Position numbers and translations under genes: made by a program. The notes under the pieces are model-generated. The model made no database searches and was not told the origin of the DNA. It saw only the letters and a list, made by a program, of their open reading frames with translations. A stretch of 64,000 nucleotides of DNA, from NCBI GenBank assembly GCA_022036555.1, contig CM039139.1:17142657-17206656 (forward strand). Reading direction: 5' to 3'. Source of the DNA: Microstegium vimineum. Its lineage: Eukaryota > Streptophyta > Magnoliopsida > Poales > Poaceae. Positions 47,501 through 57,622 of this stretch are shown one piece after another (positions within the stretch are counted from its first letter, which is position 1; each line of letters begins with the position of its first letter).

Positions 47501-50500
47501 CAAGGACCTAAATTGAAAGAAGTTAGCACAAGACTAGAGAATACTAGAGCATGCAGAAATACTTACTTTCAAAAGCCCGTCACCAAACAAGCGCTCCATC
47601 AAACTTCTGTCAGAACGCATCATTCCAGCATTGTGTATACCAAATCCAGATTCAAAAAATTCAACAACTTCACGACTTTTTGCTTTACTAACATCTTTCT
47701 GCACCCATTAAGAATAAGTAAATCACTACATCAACAGTAAAAATGAAACCATAGAGTAACCTTATACCTTGATTAATGGAAATTGAGGATGATCTGCACT
47801 TGAAAATAATTCCAATTCCCCTGCTTTTGCTGCTAGGTCAATCTGAGCAGCATGAAAAAACAATGAGAAATTAAAGATTATTAATTAGTTAAGACATATA
47901 TCACATCATGAACGGACATCCACGAAAGGACCTCAAATCCTGAACGAAACCAAATTCATCAGCTTAATCTAAGATCATATTGCCATTTCACCTTGTATGT
48001 CCTATTACTGGGGAGTTATCCTTTCAAAATACAAGTCTATTAAGGGAAAAGAGTATAACTGTGGCATGCTATTTGAAAGAGGCATATGGGGTCCATTATA
48101 CCTAGTTATTATACCTAGTGCCTCGTTGGTTTCTGCACATTATGGATTGTGAAATGGAGGTACATTAGCATGGGATAATATATCTCCCTCCACTTCTGTA
48201 TGTTTGCCCATAATAACAACCATACCCTTTGTTTCCTCAACGGGCAAACGTTTTGAAATGTTTTCCTCCAAGGCCATTAACAAATAAAAAAAAGTGAAGG
48301 GAGTAGCTCAGCCGATCAGATATTTCTAACCAACAGTACCAACACATTTTCTAAATATCACTTTTAAATAAAAAATAAAATAAGAAAATTCAAGTTATTT
48401 ATTAGTCAGGTCTGTATGTGTTGTGTGAGGTGTTGTACATTTGGGTTTTTCTTTATCAAATGACATGTGCGTGTTCGGGAAAAAAAAGATGCAAGGGGGT
48501 TCTTGGATACATACAGGTATCAAGTATGGCAAAAGAATCCTAAAAAAACTCAACCTGCAGGTGAAAGACCACCCCCGCGGCATTGCATTAAGAAGAAACT
48601 TCTTGCACGCAAGATGAGAAATACCCCAAAGGCTGGCTACCCTGGACATGCCACCAAGCGCCAAAGACACATGCCTGCGGCCATGTGCATCTTGCCGAAA
48701 GTGGCTCACGTGGTTAAACATACTAAGGCTTCTGTGACCAACTAGGCTACAGCCCCGTTCGCATGGCATAAGAATCCTGATAACGAGTGACTCACGACTC
48801 ACGAGACATGACATAAACAGTGAACAAAAGGAAACCAATATTATTCTACTACTATTGAACGAATATGTGATGCTTCTCACAAGGAAGGCATAAGACTTAC
48901 CATGGTTCTAGCAGTTTTCCCGGTATCCTTACGAGTATGAACAAAAATCAATGCTTGGTGACCTTGCTTAATGGACTCAACAACCTGTCAATTTGATGTA
49001 AGAGTCATATGAAGGTACAGATGCAGAAATCAAGAGAACCATGTCTATTCAAAGAGAAAAGACCTTCTCATAACACAAACTATTGAATAGTTCGCTTCTC
49101 TTTGTGTAATCCCTTTCACTGATCCCAATGTACTGCTGAGCAAGAGGAACTGGACGATAGCTTGAGTCAAAAAAGAAAAGGCCAGTGTCTGGATTAACCC
49201 GCAAAAATTGTGCCACCTGAAAGATGTGAAGTTCCATGGTATTATTTAATCAAAGTTGAAAGTTGAGATAACTATATATTCATGATAGTAAAGGTAAGTA
49301 GGTAACAGACCTCTAAGTAGGTAGGCAGGGTAGCAGATAGGCCAACAATCCGAATCATTGATTGCATAGACTCAACCTGTTGTATTCAATCAATTCATAA
49401 ATATGGACCATAGGTAACAAAACATGTAAAGGTAGACATGTCTTTACTTTTCCGTTTTTTAATAAAATTATTCTGCCATGATTCTTGAGATCATTAATCA
49501 CAGGAAATTACTTATATAAGTAAGATGTAAAACAAGGATAAACATAATGTTATCAGTGCCTACAGACATATAACTTGAAGTATACCCACCTATATTTCAT
49601 CTCATCTTTACAAATTATTAAACTGTGAATTCTGACAACACCAAGGCAGAGAGAAGTTGTTCCCTTTTTGTGTCAGAACTTTACCTGGCGGAGAGTCCGA
49701 GCTACTAGCGCCTCAATTACTGAACCTCTATCGTCATTTAAAAGGTGTACTTCATCAATGATTATCAGCTTAACCAGCATTGAAAGTGACATGTCACTGC
49801 TTTTGCGTGTAATAACATCCCACTTCTCAGGAGTAGTCACTATCATCTGCTTGATGCATGAAATAAGCACAGCTCAGAGTTAAAGAATAAGATCACTAAG
49901 TGAAAAGAATAAAATGAGGTAGAGCATACCTGAGTTTCTTCAATCTCATTTTTGGTCAACTGCATATCTCCTGTAAGTTCTCTAACAACCAGGTTCAATG
50001 GAGATAACCGACGACTGAATGTTGCTGTTACCTCTGCAGCCAAGGCCTAAATAACATTTTTTGGGGTGTGTAAAATGCAATGGTTCCCAGAACATCCAAA
50101 CATTACAGCTGCAAACAGGTAATGTAAGGGAGAAGAATACCTTCATTGGAGCAACATAGACTATCTTAAACTCATTCTTATGTAAAATGCCATCCCTGAA
50201 GTGCTGTTTAACCTGCAAAAGAAATGTGTTGATCCTCACTATCCAAGAATCTATCCCAATGATTTTATCAATAATAAACAAAAATCTCAAGAAAACAAAT
50301 ATAAACTTGTAAAATTTGTAACTTGTAGGCTTTGGTAGGGCTTTTTCATGGTATTGGTATACCTCATGAAGAACTGCAATCATAGCAATATTTGTTTTCC
50401 CAGCACCTGTTGGGGCACAAACCTGGAAATTTATGCAAGTTAGCTATGATAGCAGAAGACAGTAGTTAAAAAGAAGGGGTGAGTAAGGAAACATTGCATA

Positions 50501-53500
50501 GATAGTGGATCCAGTTACACACTAAAATATTCTCATTGGTGTAGTATGTAGCTTGGAAAATACGACTCTGAACACGATTGAGCGACTTGTATCCTTGGAA
50601 GGCGGCTTGGGCGAACTCATCTAATTCCCTTATTTCAATCTGGAAAAAACAAAGAGGACTCCACAGTTATCAACAAAAAAAATCCAAGTAATGAACCAAT
50701 GATGAACAGGCACAGCTGAGTCAGTCTGATGTCACAAACCTGTTAATGCTAAAGTACATAGAATTGGTACAGATGCAATCATTTTACCAACTATACCAAG
50801 CAAAAGAAATATTGGAAAGAGGGTAGTTATAATAATATTATATATATGCAAATGCAATGTTTTATATCCACAGATAAAATCAATATAGTGAAAACAGAAA
50901 AAGGTTATGCAAATCGATCATTGGTACTAGGTTTCACCATTCAATATTCTAAGGTCACTGAGTATATTAAAGAGATCTCAATTAGAAAAAAGAGGTCCAT
51001 TGAAGTAAGGAAAATCATCTTGAAATTAATAGAATGCAGGACTTATCATGTCCCACTCCCATTGAATCAATTTTAGAGATATAATCTATCACAAATACAG
51101 AGGAGATAAGGGATGAGACCATATGCCTACCAGCTTCTCATTGGGTTTCAGTGATGCTGTTGGAGTTGGTGGAATCTTCACTTCTTCATAACCCTTCATG
51201 TGTTTCTTTGTGGTTCCTTGAGGAAGGGAAGTTACTGTAAAACTGTCAGACCCTTCTCCAGTACCAACCACATCATCAAATGGCTTCTTTCGTTCACTTG
51301 CCAAAAGAAGGGATGAAAAGTCATCAACACCAATATCGCTATTGCCACTGTCTGCAGAACGCTTGCTGCGTTTTTCCTCTTTCCTCCTAATCTTATCAAG
51401 CTGGCGTTCAGACTCTGTTTGTACAGTTACCTGCAAGCATATAAGATGAGACTTCATTTCATAATCTAGCCAAGTATCCACAATACATGAAGATAGCCAA
51501 CGCTACGAAATTGCCATACCTGTGTGCCATAAGTTGGCATCTTTGGTTGATTATTTGAGGTCATTTTCTCAGATTTCAGTATCGACAATCCATGTTGAAT
51601 TGCATCTATTAGCTCTTTCCTATGCTGCAGAGCGTGACATAAGCTGATTATATACAATTATTGTTTTTTTCTCGAACAAATATCCCATTAGTGCCATATG
51701 GTACAGAAAGCACATAAATAAATTCTTAAACAACGCAGCAATGAAGCAGACTTTATTACCATGTCATTGCACAAAGAAATATTAGCGATGTTCTATTAAT
51801 CGGCCATGTGTTTCAACTTTTCTGAGAGAAGGATGTCATAATTGAACTATCTCATAGTGAGCTCTCAGTTTGATTCTCACTCTCAAATATAATTCCAGGT
51901 TAACTGTAGTTCCTTGGATCCTTATCATGGTAAAAGCAGAACTATGCAAACTAATGAAGAACCAAAGCAACAAAGGATCAGAGTTAAAGTCTGAAATCCT
52001 CTAACAAAAAAAGCTTTATTAAAGAAAATCTACAAAAAAATAAGTAAATAACCCCCTGCCGTGGAGTCAGCATGTAGTTGACCACTTTCTATCTTTAATA
52101 CAATGACATACAGTTCTAAAGCGTGTTCAAGAGGAAAAAACAAGAAATTTGCAATATTTATGAAGCAGACAAGCTTTTCTTCTAATTGGTACAAGAAGCT
52201 GTACTGATTCTGGTGCTCCTATAAATTTCTGATATCTTCCTCGGCCAATCTGATACCCGAATCCTGGCCATACTGTAACATTTGAACAAGGAGATGACTT
52301 ATAGGTTTTCTGTAAGTTATCCTGTGATGTCTACCAATAATTGAGTCTCCTAGGCCTTGTTTGTATGCCAGAAACAAGTTACAAACATGTAGGACTAAGA
52401 GTGGCAATACAAACTGTACAGTCAAGAGAATGAAATATATGCAGAATAAACTTTAAAGAAAAGACAAAAAGGCCCCTTACCAAAAGGAGATCCTGAATTA
52501 TTTCAAAAGCAGTGTCGCCAACCAGGTCCAACAGTTCACCAGCTATCTGCAACGTGGGATCACCAGATGATTGCAGCAACAAAAATTAAAATTAAAACAG
52601 AGGCAATTTTCAGTAGAATGTTAAAAACCTCATCGCCTGCTTTATTTGATAGAAGCACTCTGCACAAGGTCATTGCAAGCTCATCACCTGAGAGCATCGA
52701 GCCACCGCTTTTAGTTATCAAAGCACACTGATCTTTCAGCCACCTCAAACTAACAGAACCCCTAACAGCAGTAGAATGACTAGTTGTGGATGTGCTCCAG
52801 GCATCATACTGCCCTTTTTCAAATGGACCACTGCCCAATTCAACACTTTCTAGGGGTACGTCAAGAGAAATGTCAACAATGAAACGGGCAGGTGGCTTGA
52901 AATCGAAGTCTGCTCCAAATTCAATTCTATCGTTTTCATTTACATCATCCGCTATTCTGCATACAGATTCATGGGCACTTGATAGTTGAAGTGAACCGAG
53001 CTTCTGAGCTAACTGAGCTAGCTTTTTCAAAACTGAGTCTTGTACAGTGTAGCCCACAAGGCTCTCCAACTCATTCCTGGTGAGACATAAACCATGTAAG
53101 TAGTGTGAATCCAGCAAAAAGAAATTAAACTTACAGCATCCACAGGATACAGATAATCATGCAGAAAGATAATATTCTGAAAAATGATGTAACAGCTCAA
53201 AGGATTTTCAAACAATTGATGCAACCAGCCTATTATTGCCCAGGGGATTATAGCCCTCTGCCATCTAGATCTCGGTAATTTACTACTAGCATTGTGTGAG
53301 TGACCTTTTCATTTTAAAATCCCAATGCTTCAAGGGCTCCCAAATTGCAATGCATAGAATAGAACCGCATTTAAGAGCACAAAAACCAAACGAATTACCA
53401 AGTTTATGAGTCTTGAGAAAAAAGAGAGACATGGCATATTTATTTGCTACCTTTTGGAAAGGGCTCTTTCGGCAGCAATATACTCCGTGTCATCGCCACC

Positions 53501-54031
53501 AAATAGAGTATACACAGTCTGAGCAACTTCATAGAGTTCTTCAGACACTGCCTCTCCACTCAACAACTCCACAACGGCGCCGATAAATTGTTTATACGCC
53601 TGGCGCACTTCGCTGGAAGCTGCAACACAAGTTGCAATTTCAACCAATGAAACTAAAATCAGAATCACAGGCAAGCACGCAAAAACCCAGAGGGAAGGGT
53701 GGGGGAGGACAAAACATCACAGCTCTAGGCTCTAACAAAGGGAGCTCGAGGGGTTTGGAAACCTTACCATCGTCCCAGGCAGGCACGATTTTTCGCGCGA
53801 GCTTCCATTCGTCATGCGGCCTGCGGAGATAATGAACAGCACGAAATCGTCAGTTTTCCCCCGCAACGATTGGGTTGGGGGACGGTGAGGCACCAGCGAT
53901 TGGCGGAGGGGGAGGGAGTGTAACCTGTGGAGGGTGAGGGCCTGGAGGGCGCTCCTGCGGAGGAGGTAGGCCTGATCGGCGTCGAAGTGGCCGCGGAGCG
54001 TGCTCGTCAGGCGCGGAAGCGGCGCGAGCAT
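41558..54031 (-). CDS. DExH14: DExH-box helicase, ASCC3/SLH1 (Brr2-like) class, 3' part missing
   Basis: The joined exons encode 1484 in-frame codons. Exons: 54031-53925, 53820-53768, 53619-53451, 53076-52629, 52546-52481, 51624-51520, 51430-51131, 50639-50523, 50422-50363, 50212-50141, 50046-49930, 49846-49685, 49376-49311, 49216-49064, 48984-48901, 47842-47768, 47698-47567, 47507-47442, 46942-46877, 46742-46620, 46363-46214, 45932-45720, 45628-45473, 45397-45173, 45103-45002, 44913-44833, 44744-44664, 44269-44066, 43981-43865, 43484-43362, 43279-43190, 43099-42974, 42863-42801, 42619-42531, 41648-41558. All borders are GT..AG. Cassette 1 has Walker A APTGAGKT (residues 458-465), DEVH (569-572), SAT (606-608), the FGRAGRPQFD helicase-C block and a winged-helix/Sec63-type region (about 900-1250). 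Cassette 2 starts with GAPTGSGKT (1305-1313) and DEIH (1410-1413) and stops after EVHIQ. Family members unwind RNA or DNA in ribosome quality control or alkylation repair; the complete protein has about 2100 residues. Start ATG 54031 (MLAPLPRLTSTLRGHF) is the first ATG before the conserved N-terminus. A donor site follows the last exon, but no further exon was found. Confidence 0.88.
41893..42371 (+). mobile_element. 5'-truncated LINE in helicase intron 34
   Basis: A LINE ORF2 tail (LCPFAKVVWS, HLISWWEKA, YILWNLWKERNRRIF) occupies about 41900-42180. A 3' UTR with a T-rich stretch and a TTAATTGAAAGGCAGAGC-type end follows, then nine A at 42363-42371. It is antisense to the gene and inside the intron between the last two exons found. 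No clear TSD could be matched, and the left border is approximate. Confidence 0.8.
47843..48900 (-). other. Longest helicase intron (about 1.06 kb) between two exons
   Basis: Intron 15 sits between the exons ending at 48901 and starting at 47842. It is longer than most introns of this gene and contains a GC-richer block (48480-48790) with long open frames on both strands but no domain. An old insertion there is possible; no terminal repeats were found. Confidence 0.5.
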
Positions 54032-54828
54032 CCCGGAGTCGGATCGCGGCGCACCGGCGACAGGAATTTTGGTAATGAAGTTGGGGAGAGGAGGAGCGGT
54101 AGTGAAGTTGGGGAGGCGGATGTCCTGGGCTTGGCCTTTTGTTTGATCGCACACCGGCAAGGCCGGACTTGTGCCGCCGATTCCGTGCGGCGCACGACGG
54201 GATTGGGCCGGTGGTGTTTGGTGTCGGGCAGCCCGGACTCTAGCCACGCTATACTTTTTTCTTCGGCAGATTTAACTATTTGCCATTGATTATATAGATC
54301 CATTGCAAATTGTCATAAAAACAGTAATATTGAATATAACTTTGTTATTATTGCTGATGTGGCGTGATAAATCAGCACGTCAGCTTAGATCATGGCCTGT
54401 TCCGAATAAAGAGGAACATGAAAAAAAAATATTTTTACTCCTACTTCACCTTCTTCCTTCCTCCCCCTCTATTTCTTCTTTCTTCTTTCTTGCATGTGTG
54501 TCTCTTTCTTCTTTCTTGCACGTGTGGGCAGCAATGGCGGGGTGGTGGCTAGAAACAGGACGCAGAGGTCGTCGCAGCCACCAACATTGGCGCGGAGCCG
54601 TAGCTTGCCATTGTGCGCCTTTGTCCCGCATACTACAGGTGCAGAACCGCCTGTGGAGTCCTTCATCTTCTTTGTTGTAAGAGGAGAAATATTGCGGAGG
54701 CCTTCTTCTTATATGTTGTTGTTGTAGCCGTTGGTCGTCCATGATAAAAAGCACAATTTAATACATGCAGTTGGCGTTATGGTGGTAGGGAATTACATGT
54801 TGATTCCCGTCGTGCTGATAAAGGCACC
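54032..54828. promoter_or_regulatory. 5' flank of the helicase gene
   Basis: Directly upstream of ATG 54031 lies about 200 bp of GC-rich sequence, probably 5' UTR and core promoter on the minus strand, then AT-rich sequence from 54250. No unambiguous TATA box is visible. Open frames on both strands in 54300-54760 have no recognisable domain. Confidence 0.4.
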
Positions 54829-54831
54829 TTA

Positions 54832-55186
54832 GAGCAAGGATAATAAGGAAATCGGCAGCAGGCTGCTAGCGGCTTTATACCGATGCCACGTAGATAACAA
54901 CCTTCATGGTACACTAGACTAGCTAGAAGAGCCGGCTGTAGAGGACGGTTAAGCATTTATAATCTGTACTGTGCAAACGAACGTGATTGGTAGAGTAGCT
55001 TTTACAGCTCGTTTCTCCGTCCGTAGCCGGCTGCAAGCGGGCTTTATTGCCTCGTGCGTTGTGTTTCAGCTGGGCGGTAGCTAGGACGCCTGCTTTCTTC
55101 TCTTTCATCTTCTCTATCCACCACGTAAGATTTTGATGACATGGATTCTCTTGCAGTCTGCTGAGTAGGACTTATTATACTTGCTC
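54832..55186. mobile_element. Tourist-like MITE, 355 bp
   Basis: GAGCAAGGATAATAAG at left and the inverted form of CTTATTATACTTGCTC at right, with the TSD TTA on both sides (54829-54831, 55187-55189). Same terminal sequence as the element at 4300-4794. It sits about 800 bp upstream of the helicase start. Confidence 0.85.
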
Positions 55187-55209
55187 TTATCGTCTAACTC
55201 CATAAATTA

Positions 55210-57329
55210 CAGTATGGTGGTAGATAACTAGGGATAAGCTAATTCCCGTCAACTGAGTAGTGAATTACATATATAGGAGCTCAGCTCCATGCTGCTTGCG
55301 TCCAGTTCCTAGTTACTGGCGTCAGCTAATAACTACAGCCCACTAATGCTCCCTTAATCTCCTCCTCTTTCTCTGAATTGTCTTCATGAAATTGCAATCA
55401 AGCCCTAAAGTAGGTTTTGGTGACATGACAATATATTTAGGAAACTAATGAGACTTTGTGAGTATGATAAGCAGGTTAAACTTAAGAAGGTTGATGAACA
55501 GGTTGGTGGACCCTTCCAATTACAAAAGTACATGGCAACAAACTCAAAGGGTTTAAATTCTTTTATACTTTGAATTTGAGTTAGGTATGACGTACTATTA
55601 AGAGGGATTCAACACGCATGCCAACAAGTGAACTAAATGCATCTATCCTTTTACATCACACCTTCACATAAAAGAGGGCAAATCAGCCAGCTTATTGAAG
55701 TTCAAATTCTTGTTGTTCTGCCCAGGCCGGCAGTGCCGGGCTACAGGCCTGCACTGTCGCGACTTGTTCAGTCATGGACTGTGAGGAGGTATTTAAACAC
55801 CCCTCTCTCACCCTCAACGGCTAGTTCTGTTATTCTGACTTACACATTTCGCAAGAACAGAAAGAGAAGCCTCTCTCTTGCTCTCCCTTCTCCCTTGGTG
55901 CTCATCCACTCTCCTCCATTGATTTCTAATCATTCTTGAGAGATTGAGCCTCCAAGCTTTGAGAAGAAGCTTCTCCCTCGGATCTTCACTCCTACAAGCA
56001 TTTGGTTTGCGTGGTGGTCGGCGGTTTGAGTTCTTTACTCTTGGAGCTTTGCTCCTAGCCGGCTAGAGGTTGCCCTTGAGCTTTCCTCCTTCGTGTGGTA
56101 GCCTAGGGAAGTTTGTATCACCCATCATTTGCTAATACACTTCTCTCATCTCAAAGGTTCATTCTCTTGACTTGAGACCAAGGAAAGAGCTAGCCTTTGT
56201 GGTGAGCTTGAGCCTTGTGTGGCGCACCTCAACAACATGGACGTAGGTAAGCCTTGGTGGCGAGCTGAACCACGGGTCAAATCTTGTGTCACCGTGTGCT
56301 TGTTACTTTACATTCATATATATTGTTTACAAGATGATTTCTAGGGTTTGGACCCGATCTACCCGGTGGGTGTGTTGCTATTACTTTCAGGTGGTGCTAG
56401 AGGTTCTCCACACCTCTAGAAAGGTTTCTATTCAAACATAATTTACATTAAGCATTTACATTTTGAATTGTGTTGCATTCTGTTCTGGTGACCAGCACTG
56501 CTGCCCAAGAGCCCAGCAGTGCCGGCCACCCCGGCAATGTCGGCCTTGGTCTGACAGCAAGTTGTTAAGTTTTTGAAACAGGCCTATTCACCCCCTCTAG
56601 GCTATTCAGGTCCTTACACTTCATAACTTAGTCCTCTTAATTGCCTTCATAACTTAGGCCTCTTCAGCCCTAGCCTCCTCGGGTTGTGACAGGCCATACG
56701 CTGCCTTGGAGCCCTAGCTGCATGCCGCCATGCACATGACATCTCCCCCGCCCTTCGAGACCTAGCTCATCCTCGAGCTGAATAGCTTGATTGGGTGAGA
56801 CGGCCGAAATCGATGGAGAAGCGATGTTGCTGTGGTGGTGACCCAACAGAGAGGCGGTGATGGACGATTTGGTGGCTGAGGTAGAAGGTGGTTGCGGTGG
56901 TGTGGTGGGGAGGATCGAACCAGAGCAAGCTGATACCAGATGTTATGGTGGTAGATAACTAGGGATAATTTAGGCCTTAAGCTTTGCCTAGAGCTTGTGA
57001 GTATGAGATGAGAAGAGAATTATGCTTTAAGCTATGCCTAGAGCTTCATAAATTAGGAAAGACTGGAGAATTGTTTCTTCATTCTTCATTCAACTGAGTA
57101 GGGGGTTACATATATAGGAGCTCACCTCCATGCTGCTAGCGTCCAGCTTCTAGTTACTGGCGTTAGCTAATAACTATAGTCCACTAATACTCCCTTAATC
57201 TCCTCATCTTCCTCTTAATTACCTTCATAACTTAAGCCTCTTCAGCCCCAGCCCGCCTCCTCGGGCTGTGCCACACCATACACTGCGAGCCCAGCCCCCT
57301 GGCTGCATAATGCCACCATGCACATTACA
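55210..57329 (-). mobile_element. Copia-type element reduced to two LTRs and 200 bp
   Basis: The right LTR is 56941-57329 (on the minus strand TGTAATGTGCATGG...CCATAACA). The left LTR is 55210-55386 plus 56624-56741, split by the solo LTR. Between the LTRs only 56742-56940 remains: a minus-strand PPT (56742-56753, GGGCGGGGGAGA) next to the left LTR and a minus-strand PBS (TGGTATCAGC, 56929-56938) two bases from the right LTR. All coding sequence is missing. The right LTR has about 120 bp absent from the left. No matching TSD was found. Confidence 0.8.
55387..56618 (+). mobile_element. SIRE-like solo LTR nested in the copia LTR, 1232 bp
   Basis: TGAAATTGCAATC...GGTCCTTACA with a perfect TSD CTTCA (55382-55386, 56619-56623). 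Comparison with the sister LTR at 56941-57329 shows the host sequence is continuous when this block is removed. The end (TTCACCCCCTCTAGG...) and the start block resemble SIRE-type LTRs. A TATTTAAAC TATA-like word lies near 55790. Confidence 0.9.
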
Positions 57330-57590
57330 GGTGGGGATATGAGTTAACATTTACAAACTGTGTTGTCAATTAAGCTAACATTGCAGTGCTTTTCATCCAC
57401 CAATCTTCAAAATTGAAAATTTGTATGCCTTGTTAAGTCATACGAGATGGGGAGGGAGGGTGTCATGTGTCTACATGCATGATTAGCTAAGAGTCAACTG
57501 GCACACAGGGAAAAAAAATATATCCATGGCATACACACGACTACTGACATTTAACATGTCCTTTTACACAAGATACAACCATATATGCAA
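57330..57590. other. Short intergenic stretch
   Basis: AT-rich sequence between the copia remnant and a Helitron-like end; nothing recognised. Confidence 0.4.
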
Positions 57591-57622
57591 CTAGTGGATA
57601 ACCCCGCGCGAAGGGCGGGTAG
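57591..57622 (-). mobile_element. Helitron-like 3' terminus
   Basis: On the minus strand a GC hairpin (CCCGC...GCGGG with a short loop, 57603-57619) is followed about 11 bp later by CTAG, and the next base is T. This is the CTRR-plus-T ending of Helitrons. The element would extend to higher coordinates; its 5' end was not found. Confidence 0.6.

Noticed and set aside
41558..54031. Two separate helicase genes
   Set aside because: Both cassettes are in one continuous frame with matching intron phases, as in the Brr2/ASCC3 family.
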